In this document: piece after piece, positions 25,325 to 34,098 of the stretch | Position numbering within the stretch: position 1 is the first letter of the stretch | Layout of the letters: every line of letters begins with the position of its first letter | Assembly: GCF_041821065.1 (NCBI RefSeq) | Contig: NZ_JBGUAX010000008.1 | Location: 278,520-342,519 of the forward strand | Length of the DNA stretch: 64,000 bases | Source of the DNA: Egicoccus sp. AB-alg2 | Lineage (GTDB): Bacteria; Actinomycetota; Nitriliruptoria; Nitriliruptorales; Nitriliruptoraceae | Reading direction: 5' to 3' | Program-made: the position numbers and the translations under genes | The notes under the pieces: model-generated | Databases searched by the model: none | Told to the model about the DNA's origin: nothing | The model's input: the letters and a program-made list of their open reading frames with translations, nothing else

Positions 25325-26389
25325 ATGAACGAGCCGAGCACCATCAGCCGCCGCACGTTCCTGCGACGTGCGGGCGGAACCGCCCTGTTGCTGCCGATGT
25401 CCTCGGGCGCGCTCGGCACGGTCCTGTCGGCGTGCAGCGGGGGAGCGCCACAGGAGACGGCCGAGCTGTCGACGGCCTACATGACCGCCCTCGGGCTGGG
25501 CACCAACTTCCTCGAGGTGATGGTCGCCGCCGAACGCGGCTTCTTCGCCGACGAAGGGCTCGAGGTCGACATCATGGGCGGCCAGGGCAGCGGCCCAGCC
25601 ATCCAGTCCGTGCTCGCCCGGTCGGCCGAGCTCGCACGCACCGACCCGATCAACTCGATCCCGGCGGTGATCAACGAAGGTGCCGAGCTCACCAACATCG
25701 CCACCGTGCAACAGGTGTCACCCTTCGAGATCGCCTCGCTGCCCGAGGCGCCCATCACCGACCCGGCCGACCTCGACGGCAAGACGATCGGCATCGTGTC
25801 GGCGGGCGGCGGGACCGACACGCTGCTCGACCTGCTGCTCATCTCGGCCGGCCTTACACCGGACACCGTCAGCCGCCCGGTCGTCGGCGTCGGATTCGCG
25901 CCGTACGAGCTCGCCCGCAACGGCGAGATCGACGGCTGGGTGGCGCAGTCGACGGCCCGTGCCCTCATCGAACGCGAAGAGAGCGTGCAACTCCCGGTGA
26001 TCCTGCCCAACGACCACGTCTCGTTGCCGTCGAGCTCCTACATCCTCTCGCGCCAGCAGACCGACGTCGACAGCGAGGTGCCGGTCCGCTTCCTTGCCGG
26101 TGTGCTGCGCGCGATGGAGTGGATGCTCGACGAGAGCAACCACGAACAGGCTGTGGCCGACCTGCGCGTCTACAACCCCGACATCGACCCGGAGCAGGCC
26201 GCATTCGAGCTTCCACTGCTGGTCGAGTCGTGGACGGCTGGGCGCGGCGCCGACGCGCTGCTCGAACTCGACACCGACGAGTGGGACCAGGCCCAGGCGG
26301 GGCTGCAGGGGGCCGGCCTGGTCGAGACCACCGTCGACCTCGACCAGCTGCTCGACACGCGCTACCTCGACCAGGTGAAGGGTCGCTGA
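25325..26389 (+). CDS. Tat-exported lipoprotein, SsuA/NMT1-type substrate-binding protein 1
   Basis: ATG 25325 follows GAGGGAG; 354 residues. The N-terminus holds a twin-arginine motif (SRRTFLRR, 9-16) and a lipobox LSAC with Cys37, so it is folded before export and lipid-anchored. The body (TALGLGTNFLEV...ERGFFADEGLEVDIMGGQGSG) is the NMT1/SsuA family that binds thiamine-precursor pyrimidines, sulfonates or other small organics. It is closely similar throughout to the protein at 53823, but no permease or ATPase gene lies beside this copy. It probably serves the transporter at 52079-53771 as a second receptor. It lies 14 bp after isochorismatase 1. Confidence 0.85.
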   Translation: MNEPSTISRRTFLRRAGGTALLLPMSSGALGTVLSACSGGAPQETAELSTAYMTALGLGTNFLEVMVAAERGFFADEGLEVDIMGGQGSGPAIQSVLARSAELARTDPINSIPAVINEGAELTNIATVQQVSPFEIASLPEAPITDPADLDGKTIGIVSAGGGTDTLLDLLLISAGLTPDTVSRPVVGVGFAPYELARNGEIDGWVAQSTARALIEREESVQLPVILPNDHVSLPSSSYILSRQQTDVDSEVPVRFLAGVLRAMEWMLDESNHEQAVADLRVYNPDIDPEQAAFELPLLVESWTAGRGADALLELDTDEWDQAQAGLQGAGLVETTVDLDQLLDTRYLDQVKGR

Positions 26390-26417
26390 GCAGACCGCGT
26401 CGCCAATCGGAGCCACG

Positions 26418-28112
26418 ATGACCTCGTCCGGCCAGCCCGGCACGATCGCCGCCGACCTGCTCGCCGCCGCCGCACAGGGCGGCGTCCGCAACCTCTGGAT
26501 GACCACGGGTTCCGACCTGACGTCGTTCCAGGAAGCGGTCGCGGCGTTGCGTGCGGCCGGCGTGCCGACCCCGGGCATCCTCACCGCCCCCCACGAGCAC
26601 GTCGGCCTCTCTGCCGCGATCGGCGAGACGATGGTCACCGGCGGGCCGAGCATGACGGCCGTCCACGCCGACCTCGGCCTGCTGCATCACGGTGGCGCGA
26701 TCCACAACGCGCTCATGGGCCAGGCGCCGGTGCTGATGATGAGCGGCTATCCGCCCGTGACCGACGCGCGCCGCACGGCGCCGGTCTACTGGTACCAGCA
26801 GCGCTTCGACCAAGGCGAGATCGTCCGCCAGTACGTCCGCTGGGACTACAAGCTCTCGACCCTCGACGATGCGGGCCGCGTGGCCGCCCGGGCGCTGCAG
26901 GTCGCCCGCTCGGCACCGACCGGCCCGGTCTACCTCGCCGTGCCGGACGAGGTCGGACGTGCCCCCCTGCCCGCCGGGCGCTGCCCGGGTGGCCCGGCCG
27001 AGGCGTTGCCGCCGGCCCGGCTGGGCGCCGGGCCCGAGGATCTCGTCTCCGAGGTCGCCCGTCGCCTGCTGGCTGCGGAGCGGCCGCTGTTCGTCACCGA
27101 GCGTTCCGGCCGCGATCCCGCGACCGTGGCCGTGCTCTCGCGCCTGCTCGACCGGTTCGCCATCGGGGTCGTCAACGGCCGCTTCCGCGTCAACGTCGAG
27201 GACGGTCACGGCAGCCTGCTCGCGGCCGACGCACTCGGGACCGCCGACGTGGTCGTCGCGCTCGAGAGTCCCGTGCCCTGGATCCCCGCGGCGGGCTCGC
27301 CCGACCCGCAGGCCTGGGTGGCGCTGGTCGGCAGCGACCCGCTCAACCGCGACATCCCGCTCGGCGACTTCCCGGCAGCCGCTCTCGCGCAGGCCGACCC
27401 TCACGCCTTCCTGCTCGCACTCGAGGAGGCGCTGGCGCAGGCATGCGACGGGAACGACCGCGAACGCATCGACCGCCGACGGCGCGGCTGGCTCGCACCG
27501 CCCGCCGAGGCCGCCGCCACCCCGTCATCCGGTGCGCTCAGCCCGGCGCTTGTGGCCGCCACGCTCGACGAGGTGATGGACGAGACCGACTTGCTCGTGT
27601 CCGAGGTCTTCGACACCAGCCCGATCCGACGCACCCGGCCCGGCACGATGTTCGAGAAGGGCGCGTCCAGCCTCGGCTGGGCCCAGGCCGCCGCGGTCGG
27701 CGCCCGCTACGCCTCGGGTGACACCCCGACCGTCGCCGTGACCGGCGACGGCTCGTATCTGTTCGGCGCGCCGACCTCGGCGTTGTGGCTGCAGGAGGCC
27801 ATCGACACGCCGGTGCTCACGGTCGTGCTCAACAACGGCGGCTACCGGACCGGCACGACCACGCTGCGTGCCCACTATCCGGACGGTCACGCGATGCGCG
27901 CCCGTGACCTCAGCGGCGGCACGCTCGACGCCCCCCGGTTCGACTTCGCCTCGCAGGCCGCCGGATCCGGTGCGCACGGCGTCGTCGTCGAGTCCCCGGC
28001 CGACCTCGTCGACGCGCTGCGCAGGGCTCGCAAGGTCGTCGAGGACGCACGGGTGCCGGCCGTCGTCGACGTCCACCTGCCCACCCACCGCGACCAGCTC
28101 GGCCTGACCTGA
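26418..28112 (+). CDS. Thiamine-pyrophosphate-dependent enzyme (acetolactate synthase/decarboxylase family)
   Basis: The 564 residues have the three-domain layout of this family. The N-terminal Pyr domain has Glu60 in APHEHVGLSAAIG, which activates TPP. The middle domain is at about 200-340. The PP domain has the cofactor motif GDGS (443-446) ending in NN (472-473). It is a decarboxylase, carboligase or lyase acting on a 2-keto acid or acyloin; the closest look is to unassigned acetolactate-synthase-like proteins. Together with the aldehyde dehydrogenases in the island, a decarboxylation to an aldehyde followed by oxidation is plausible. It sits between the lipoprotein and tatA genes. Confidence 0.85.
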   Translation: MTSSGQPGTIAADLLAAAAQGGVRNLWMTTGSDLTSFQEAVAALRAAGVPTPGILTAPHEHVGLSAAIGETMVTGGPSMTAVHADLGLLHHGGAIHNALMGQAPVLMMSGYPPVTDARRTAPVYWYQQRFDQGEIVRQYVRWDYKLSTLDDAGRVAARALQVARSAPTGPVYLAVPDEVGRAPLPAGRCPGGPAEALPPARLGAGPEDLVSEVARRLLAAERPLFVTERSGRDPATVAVLSRLLDRFAIGVVNGRFRVNVEDGHGSLLAADALGTADVVVALESPVPWIPAAGSPDPQAWVALVGSDPLNRDIPLGDFPAAALAQADPHAFLLALEEALAQACDGNDRERIDRRRRGWLAPPAEAAATPSSGALSPALVAATLDEVMDETDLLVSEVFDTSPIRRTRPGTMFEKGASSLGWAQAAAVGARYASGDTPTVAVTGDGSYLFGAPTSALWLQEAIDTPVLTVVLNNGGYRTGTTTLRAHYPDGHAMRARDLSGGTLDAPRFDFASQAAGSGAHGVVVESPADLVDALRRARKVVEDARVPAVVDVHLPTHRDQLGLT

Positions 28113-28151
28113 CCACGCGCGGCGTCAGCCGTGCCCGATACCGGAGTCCAC

Positions 28152-28337
28152 ATGCCCACGCTTCCCGGCGGGTTCGAACTCGTCGTCATCCTCTTCGTCG
28201 TGCTGCTGCTCTTCGGCGCTCGGAAGCTGCCGGCCTTGGCCGGATCGATCGGCACCAGCATGCGCGAGTTCCGTCGCGCCGCGCAGGAAGAGGCCGCAAA
28301 CGGCAAGGCCGGCGAGTCCGCGAAGGACGCCGACTAG
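28152..28337 (+). CDS. tatA: Twin-arginine translocase subunit TatA/E
   Basis: The 61-residue product starts at ATG 28152. It has one N-terminal membrane helix (FELVVILFVVLLL), the hallmark FGARKLP hinge, an amphipathic helix (LAGSIGTSMREFRRA) and a charged tail. TatA oligomers form the pore for folded proteins with twin-arginine signals. A lone tatA inside a catabolic operon is unusual. Here it follows a Tat-dependent lipoprotein gene, and a second such lipoprotein lies at 53823, so it may boost export of these receptors. Its stop overlaps the iclR stop tail to tail by 2-3 bases. It differs from housekeeping tatA in lacking a long acidic tail. Confidence 0.88.
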   Translation: MPTLPGGFELVVILFVVLLLFGARKLPALAGSIGTSMREFRRAAQEEAANGKAGESAKDAD

Positions 28338-29140
28338 ACCGACGCGACCTCTGGTTCGGCGGGCGACGAGGTGTGACCGAGTCGGTGCGAGAGGTCGGCC
28401 GTCGTCGACAGCAGCACGGCGACGACGTCATCGACCTCGTCGCGGAGCCGCTCAAGCGGGCCGCAGACGGAGATGACCGCGACCGGCCGGCCGCGGTGGT
28501 CGATAACCGGGCTCGCGATGCTCCCGGCGCCAGCCTGACGCTCCCCGAACGACAGCGCGTACCCCCGTGCCCGCACCTCGCGGAGTTCGCGGCGCAGCGC
28601 ATCGGGGTCCACGATCGTGCGGTCGGTCAGCGCCGACAACTTGCGGCCGGCGATGTACTCCTCCTGCTCAACCTCGGGCAGAAAGGCCAGGAATGCCTTC
28701 GACGAGCCGCCGGCGTGGAGGGGGAAGGGTCGTCCGAGCGCCACGGTCATCTTGACCTCGCGGTCGGGCGTCACCTGGTCGACGTACATCCGCTCCCAGC
28801 CGTAGCGCAGCGACAGCGTGGCGGTCTCGTTGGTGGCCTCGGACAAGCGGTGCAGGGCGGGCGCCGCGAGTGCGCGCACGTCGATGCGGTCGAGGTAGGC
28901 GACGCCCAAACTCAGGACCGCCGGCCCGAGCCGGTAGCGACGTGAGTCCTCCACCACCTCGACGAACCCCTTGGCGGTCAGGGTGGTCAGTACGCGGTGC
29001 ACAACCGCCTTCGACAACCCCAGCTCGCGTGAGATCTCGGTGACCCCGAGGTCGGCCTGGTCGGCCGTAGCGAACAGCATGAGCACGTCGGCGGCCCGCT
29101 CGATTGTCGTGATGAGGCGACGTGGCTCGGCCTCGCTCAT
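28334..29140 (-). CDS. IclR-family transcriptional regulator (island regulator)
   Basis: The 268-residue product starts at ATG 29140 after GGGAGCAACC. The N-terminal winged helix-turn-helix (about 10-70; ITTIERAADVLMLF, VTEISRELGLSKAVVHRVL) is followed by the IclR effector domain (GWERMYVDQVTPDREVKMTVALGRPFPLHAGGSSKAFLA and ERQAGAGSIASPVIDHRGRPVAVISVCG). It is the only regulator seen in the 39-kb island and is divergent from the cyclase operon; the shared promoter holds a perfect GTTCC-N7-GGAAC site. It is the obvious candidate to bind the ten tandem sites of the island, as repressor or activator responding to the substrate or an intermediate. That link is inferred. Confidence 0.9.
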   Translation of the reverse strand: MSEAEPRRLITTIERAADVLMLFATADQADLGVTEISRELGLSKAVVHRVLTTLTAKGFVEVVEDSRRYRLGPAVLSLGVAYLDRIDVRALAAPALHRLSEATNETATLSLRYGWERMYVDQVTPDREVKMTVALGRPFPLHAGGSSKAFLAFLPEVEQEEYIAGRKLSALTDRTIVDPDALRRELREVRARGYALSFGERQAGAGSIASPVIDHRGRPVAVISVCGPLERLRDEVDDVVAVLLSTTADLSHRLGHTSSPAEPEVASV

Positions 29141-29216
29141 GGTTGCTCCCCAGCGTTTCTCTTGCGACCGGCGCCACGCTACTACAGGCCAACGGGAGCG
29201 CCGCGGATCGGTCGTG

Positions 29217-29253
29217 TATGCTTCTCGTGGAATATCGTTCCTGCTAGCGGAAC
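29217..29253. promoter_or_regulatory. Tandem operator between iclR and cyclase operon
   Basis: A perfect GTTCC-N7-GGAAC palindrome lies at 29237-29253. Twenty bases upstream the right half recurs (GGAAT at 29229-29233). It sits 21 bp before the cyclase start codon and about 75 bp before iclR, suitable for control of both directions, including autoregulation. Confidence 0.6.
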
Positions 29254-29273
29254 ACTTTACCGGGAGATGGCAA

Positions 29274-30086
29274 TTGGCTGATGCACTTCTGGACGCCGTG
29301 CGCACGGGCGTGCGGGTCTATGATCTTTCGCGCCCGTACGCCATCGGGATGCCGCAGTCACCCAATCATCCGGTCTACTGGCACTCGCTGCCGCGCCGGC
29401 ACGGCGACAAGGTCCGCGAAGACGGCGGGTCCGCGGCCAACGACATCATCGTGCTCGGCACCCACGTCGGCACTCACATCGACGCGCTCGCCCACGTATC
29501 CCACGAAGGCCAACTCCACGGCGGTGTCGACGCTGGCGACGCGCAGGTCGGCGGGCGTTTCCCCGTCCACGGGATCGACCAGGTGGCGCCGGGTGTGTTC
29601 GGCGGCATCCTCCTCGACGTCCCGGTCGCGCTCGGCCTCGATACGTGCGATCCCGGCTACGAGATCACGCCCGCCGACCTCGATGCCGCGCTCGAGCGCA
29701 GCGGCGCGATCCCGCAGCCCGGCGACATCCTCCTTGTCCGCTCCGGGTGGGGCGCCCGGTGGGATGAAGGTGCCGCCTACATCGGGACCGACTCCGGTGT
29801 CCCCGGTGTCGGTGAGGCCGGCGCGCGCTGGCTGGCGGCGCACCGCCCCCGCGCCGTCGGCGCCGACACCATCGCCTTCGAGCACCTCGCACCGGGCAAG
29901 GGGCACGCGGTCCTGCCGGCGCACCGCGTCCTGCTCGTCGAGGAGGGCATCAACATCATCGAGACTATGAACCTCGAGGAAATAGCCGCCGCCTCGCTCA
30001 CCGAGTTCACACTGGCGCTCGCCCCGCTGCCGCTGGTTGGCGCCACCGGTTCGCCGTTGCGGCCTCTCGCGCTCACGTCTGCCTGA
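29274..30086 (+). CDS. Cyclase family protein (kynurenine-formamidase-like metal hydrolase)
   Basis: Start is TTG 29274, seven bases after GGGAG, giving 270 residues; the ATG at 29281 is in another frame. The metal site HxGTHxDxxxH is present as GTHVGTHIDALAH (about 62-74), with the second family block GWGARWDE and VGADTIAFE. Members hydrolyse formamides, lactones or cyclic imides (for example N-formylkynurenine, isatin). It starts a two-gene operon with an MFS transporter 16 bp downstream, divergent from iclR. In this island it may open a ring or remove a formyl group. Confidence 0.85.
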   Translation: MADALLDAVRTGVRVYDLSRPYAIGMPQSPNHPVYWHSLPRRHGDKVREDGGSAANDIIVLGTHVGTHIDALAHVSHEGQLHGGVDAGDAQVGGRFPVHGIDQVAPGVFGGILLDVPVALGLDTCDPGYEITPADLDAALERSGAIPQPGDILLVRSGWGARWDEGAAYIGTDSGVPGVGEAGARWLAAHRPRAVGADTIAFEHLAPGKGHAVLPAHRVLLVEEGINIIETMNLEEIAAASLTEFTLALAPLPLVGATGSPLRPLALTSA

Positions 30087-30102
30087 CCGCGGGCGCGACG
30101 AG

Positions 30103-31296
30103 GTGCCCGGCGAGGCACGCAGCTACCGCCGACTCCTGCTCGACCGACAGTTCGGCCCCTTCGTCGGGGCGGCGCTGCTGTCCAACATCGGCAACTGGTT
30201 CCACGTCGTCACGTCGGTGATCGTGGTGCACGAGCTGACCGGGTCGGCCTTCATGGTCGGGCTGATCAGCTTCGCCAACTTCGCGGCCTTCCTCGTGCTG
30301 ACGCCCCTGGCAGGCGTCGTCACCGACCGCACGTCGCGGCGACGTGTCTTGGTGCTCGCCCAGAGCGGCTCGGCACTCGCCGCCGCCGGTCTGGCCATCA
30401 CCTTCCTCATCGGACATGGCAGCGCAGTCGGCGTCTTGGTCGCCAGTCTGCTGCTGGGCGTCGGCTCGGTCTTCAGCATCCCGGCCACGCTCTCGGTCGT
30501 GCCCGAACTCGTCCCACCAGCGGACCACGGCGCCGGTCTTGCACTCAACACGATCTCCATCAACGTCGCCCGCATGGTCGGCCCCGTCTTGGGCGCGTTC
30601 GTCCTCACCCAGGCGGGCGCCGGTCCGGCCTTCGCGGTCAACGCGGCCTCATTCGCGGTCTACGCGCTGGTGTGCCGCCGGTTACCCATCCCGGCGGCGG
30701 TCGCGACGACGACCCGCGTCGACGGGCGGTACCGGGTCGCCCTGCGTGCCGTCCGCTGCAACCGCGAACTGCGCGCCGCATTCGGCTGCGTGGTCGTCGT
30801 GGGCGTGCTGCTCGAACCCAACACGACCCTCGCCCCCGCCCTGGCAGAGGCGGTCGGGTCGAGCGAGTCGCTCGTCGGCTTCGTCGTCGGCGCTTTCGGT
30901 GCCGGGGCTCTACTCGGCGCCCCGATGGCGAAGCGGCCGCGGATCCTGTGCATGCCCACCGCGCGGGCCGGGTTCGCATTCGCGGCGGGCGGCACGGCCG
31001 CGATCATGCTCGCGCCCCACCCGGCGGCCCTGCTGGCCGGTTTCGGATTGCTCGGCGCCGGCTACCTGGCGGCAGTGACGGCCCTGACCACGCAGATCCA
31101 AGTCGCGGTGCCCATCGTGCTCCGTGGACGCGTCATGGCACTGTGGTCTCAGTTGCTCCTCGGCGTGCGCCCGATCTCGTCCGTCGTGCTCGGCGGCCTG
31201 ACCGACCTCGCCTCGGTGCGCGTCGCCTCCGCGGCATTACTGGTGCTCGCTGTGGTGGGCTGGTCCCTGGCGGGGCGGCCCCCGCGCGCTCTCTGA
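30103..31296 (+). CDS. MFS transporter 1
   Basis: GTG 30103 is the likely start (397 residues). The start SYRRLLLDRQFGPFVGAALLSNIGNWFHVV and the loop DRTSRRRVLVLAQ between helices 2 and 3 are typical of the MFS_3/EntS-like group; about 12 hydrophobic helices can be followed. It is clearly paralogous to the MFS gene at 59320 (shared SN-x-G-x-WF and LKGRVMA-type segments). Such carriers usually export small organics, so it may expel a toxic intermediate; import is also possible. It is co-transcribed with the cyclase. Confidence 0.8.
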   Translation: MPGEARSYRRLLLDRQFGPFVGAALLSNIGNWFHVVTSVIVVHELTGSAFMVGLISFANFAAFLVLTPLAGVVTDRTSRRRVLVLAQSGSALAAAGLAITFLIGHGSAVGVLVASLLLGVGSVFSIPATLSVVPELVPPADHGAGLALNTISINVARMVGPVLGAFVLTQAGAGPAFAVNAASFAVYALVCRRLPIPAAVATTTRVDGRYRVALRAVRCNRELRAAFGCVVVVGVLLEPNTTLAPALAEAVGSSESLVGFVVGAFGAGALLGAPMAKRPRILCMPTARAGFAFAAGGTAAIMLAPHPAALLAGFGLLGAGYLAAVTALTTQIQVAVPIVLRGRVMALWSQLLLGVRPISSVVLGGLTDLASVRVASAALLVLAVVGWSLAGRPPRAL

Positions 31297-31342
31297 GCGC
31301 CCCGCACTGGGGGTTGCCCATCCTCCTACCCGTTCCTAAGCT

Positions 31343-31379
31343 GTACCGGCATGCGGTATTGTGTTCCATTCAGGGAAAC
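31343..31379. promoter_or_regulatory. Tandem operator upstream of the Dpp-type operon
   Basis: GTACC-N7-GGTAT (31343-31359) is followed at the exact 20-bp period by GTTCC-N7-GAAAC (31363-31379), 60 bp before the lipoprotein start. The sequence TATTGT (31357-31362) between them could serve as a -10 element, putting the second unit over the transcription start. Confidence 0.5.
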
Positions 31380-31438
31380 CGCAAGCCGGGCCGCACGGGG
31401 GAGGGCCGGCGCATGGGACATCAGGAGAGGGAACTGCC

Positions 31439-33064
31439 ATGAGGATCCACCGTGGCAAGCGTCGACCGCTGATCGTGGTCCTGGCACTTGCGATGATGCT
31501 TGCCGCGTGTGGCGGCGGGCAGAGCGACGAACTCGGCACCGGTGAGGAGGCCGGCACCACCGAAGATCCCCAAGAGGAGGCCGACGCGGAGGCAGAGGCC
31601 GACGCGGGCGAGACGGCCGGTGGCGAGGTGGCCGAGCAGGTCAGCGTCGCCGTCGCCAACTTCCCGCCGTCCGCCGAGCCGTGGACGGGTGTCGGCTCGC
31701 CGGGCCAGTTCATGTGGAGCGCCGTTTTCGACGCGCTCACCGTGATCGACGACTCCGGTACGCCCCAGCCCGCACTGGCCGAGTCATGGGAGGCCGTGGA
31801 CGACACCACGTGGCACTTCGTGCTGCGTGATGGCGTCGAGTTTCACAACGGCGACCCGTTGACCGTCGAGGACGTGGTCGGCACCTTCGAACTGCTGCTC
31901 TCCGAGGAGGGTGCGGCGTCTTACGGCTCGCACGTGGGCAACTACTCGTTCATCGAGTCCGTGAGCGCGGTCGACGACACGACCGTCGAGATCACCACCA
32001 GCCGTCCTGCTGTACTCCTGCCTGCCTCCATCTCCATCGTCTACGTCGTCCCAATCGCCCACTTCGAAGAGGTCGGCGCCGGCTCGTTCGCGACGGAACC
32101 GGTCGGCACCGGTCCCTACCAGTCGGTGACGTGGTCGAGCGATCGCATTGAGCTCGAACGCTACGAGGACAGCTGGCGCGACGCGCAGGTGGCCAACCTC
32201 GAGTTCGTCAACCTCAACGATCCGGCTGCCCGCAACCAGGCGCTGCAATCCGGGCAGGTCGACGTGATCCTCGCGAGTGGCGCGGACGCGGTGATCGAGC
32301 TCGAGTCCGCCGGCTTCGAGTCCTATGTCGCCCGCAGTGGCCGTGTCATGAGCGTGGCCTTCATCACCAACGACGGCGGACCGCTTGCCGACCAGACGGT
32401 CCGGCAGGCGCTCAACTACGCCGTCGACAGCGACGCGATCGCGGAAGCGCTCGTCGGTGGCCTCACCGAGGCCAGCGCGTGGCCACCCGAAGGCGTCAAC
32501 GGCTACGACCCGGCCCGTGACCCCTACCCCTACGACCCCGAACTCGCGCGGCAGATGCTCGAGGAAGCCGGCTATGGCGACGGCTTCGACATCTCGGCCG
32601 AGGTCACACTCGGCGCCTTCCCGGCCGACCGCGAGATCTACGAGTCCGTCGCCTCCTACCTCGGTGAGGTGGGCGTGAACCTCGAGCTCATCCAAGTCGA
32701 CTTCGCGCAGGAATGGCTGCCGAAGTACACCGGTGCCGGTGGCGCTGACTGGTCGGGCGAGGCGTTCGGCAGCACCTGGGTGTCGCCGCCGGTCCTCGAC
32801 GCGGTCCGGCCGCTGACCCAGTACCGCTGTGACTGGTCGAACCCTTGGTTCTGCGACGCCGACCTCGATGCGATGCTCGACGACGTCGATGGCGAGTTCG
32901 ACGCCGATGCGCGCAACGACAAGCTCGGTGAGCTGCTCGACTACGTCCGCGAGCACGCCCCCGTACTGTGGCTGATCGAGACGGTCGACCTGTGGGTCAC
33001 CGCCCCAGACGTCGACGGTTGGGAAGTCCATTCCTTCAACCCCACGTATGAGCAGCTGAGCTGA
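31439..33064 (+). CDS. ABC transporter substrate-binding lipoprotein (family 5, DppA/OppA-like)
   Basis: ATG 31439 follows AGGAGAGGG; 541 residues. A Sec signal (KRRPLIVVLALAMM) ends in a lipobox LAAC with Cys24. Residues about 29-65 form an unusual Glu/Ala/Asp-rich linker. The family-5 solute-binding fold follows: ALAESWEAVDDTTWHFVLRDGVEFHNGDP (read in parts), then RQALNYAVD and LLEEAGYGDGF-type blocks. It delivers peptides, opines, nickel chelates or other small cationic or amide compounds to the permeases encoded next. It is the first gene of a tight five-gene operon. Confidence 0.88.
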   Translation: MRIHRGKRRPLIVVLALAMMLAACGGGQSDELGTGEEAGTTEDPQEEADAEAEADAGETAGGEVAEQVSVAVANFPPSAEPWTGVGSPGQFMWSAVFDALTVIDDSGTPQPALAESWEAVDDTTWHFVLRDGVEFHNGDPLTVEDVVGTFELLLSEEGAASYGSHVGNYSFIESVSAVDDTTVEITTSRPAVLLPASISIVYVVPIAHFEEVGAGSFATEPVGTGPYQSVTWSSDRIELERYEDSWRDAQVANLEFVNLNDPAARNQALQSGQVDVILASGADAVIELESAGFESYVARSGRVMSVAFITNDGGPLADQTVRQALNYAVDSDAIAEALVGGLTEASAWPPEGVNGYDPARDPYPYDPELARQMLEEAGYGDGFDISAEVTLGAFPADREIYESVASYLGEVGVNLELIQVDFAQEWLPKYTGAGGADWSGEAFGSTWVSPPVLDAVRPLTQYRCDWSNPWFCDADLDAMLDDVDGEFDADARNDKLGELLDYVREHAPVLWLIETVDLWVTAPDVDGWEVHSFNPTYEQLS

Positions 33065-33081
33065 CCGACGACGGAGCCTTC

Positions 33082-34098
33082 GTGTCCGACGCACCTACCG
33101 ACGTGGCCTCTCCCGAACAGGGAGGGGCCACGCCCCCACCGGCAACCACGTCCTCCCACGGATTCGGTTGGTACGTCCTGCGCCAACTCGGGGTACGGCT
33201 GCGGCAACTGATCGTGTTGCTGCTGGTCGTCTCCACGGTCCTGTTCATGCTCCTGCGCTCGACTGGGAACCCGGCCCTGGTCATGGCGGGGGAGAACGCC
33301 ACCCCGCAACAGATCGCGGAGATCGAAGCGTTCTACGGCTTGGATCGGCCGCTCCCCGTCCAGTACGTGACGTTCTTGTCCCAACTCGCCCGCGCGGACT
33401 TCGGCACGTCGTTCAGCTCGAACCGGGTCGCGCTCGAACTCGTGCTCGAGCGGATACCGGCCACCATCCAGCTCGCCGTCGTGGCCATCGCGCTCAACCT
33501 CCTGCTCAGCCTGTTCATCGGCGGCTTCCTCGGCGCCCGCCCATGGCGGCCCGAACGGCGCGCCACGCTCGTCGCTGTGCTGATCATGCAGGGCATCCCG
33601 GCGTTCGTGATCGGCCTCCTGCTGATCCAGATTTTCGCCGTGCAACTCGGGTGGCTGCCGAGCATCGGCAACCAACACCCGCTGGCCGCCCTTCTGCCCG
33701 CCCTCACGCTCGCCTCTTTCCTGCTGCCCCGCACGATCCGGCTGACCGCAGCCAACGTCGAAGACGCGATGTCGCAACAGTACGTGCGCACGGCCCGTGC
33801 CGGCGGTGCGCCCGGCGCCGTCGTGCTGTGGCGCCATGCGATGCCCAACGCCCTGCTCGGCACCCTCGCCCTAGTCGGGGTCCAGTTCGGGTTCTTGATG
33901 GGAGGATCCCTGATCGTCGAGACGATCTTCGCCTGGCCCGGACTCGGCCTGCTGCTCGTGCAGGGCGTGCGCTCGACCGACTTCCCCGTCATCCAGGCGT
34001 CGGTCTTCGTAATCGCGACCCTCGTGTACGTCATCAATGCGGTGGTGGACATCCTGTTTCCCCTCATCGACCCTCGGCTCAAGGCGCGCTGGTCATGA
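33082..34098 (+). CDS. ABC transporter permease, DppB-like
   Basis: GTG 33082, 338 residues. A long cytoplasmic N-terminus (about 30 residues) precedes the first helix. The DppB features are complete: LLRSTGNPA after helix 1, ADFGTSF, and the EAA loop AARAGGAPGAVVLWRHAMPNAL (read as TARAGGAPG and WRHAMPNAL) that contacts the ATPase, then an end LIDPRLKARWS. Six membrane helices are visible. The stop overlaps the ATG of the next permease. Confidence 0.88.
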   Translation: MSDAPTDVASPEQGGATPPPATTSSHGFGWYVLRQLGVRLRQLIVLLLVVSTVLFMLLRSTGNPALVMAGENATPQQIAEIEAFYGLDRPLPVQYVTFLSQLARADFGTSFSSNRVALELVLERIPATIQLAVVAIALNLLLSLFIGGFLGARPWRPERRATLVAVLIMQGIPAFVIGLLLIQIFAVQLGWLPSIGNQHPLAALLPALTLASFLLPRTIRLTAANVEDAMSQQYVRTARAGGAPGAVVLWRHAMPNALLGTLALVGVQFGFLMGGSLIVETIFAWPGLGLLLVQGVRSTDFPVIQASVFVIATLVYVINAVVDILFPLIDPRLKARWS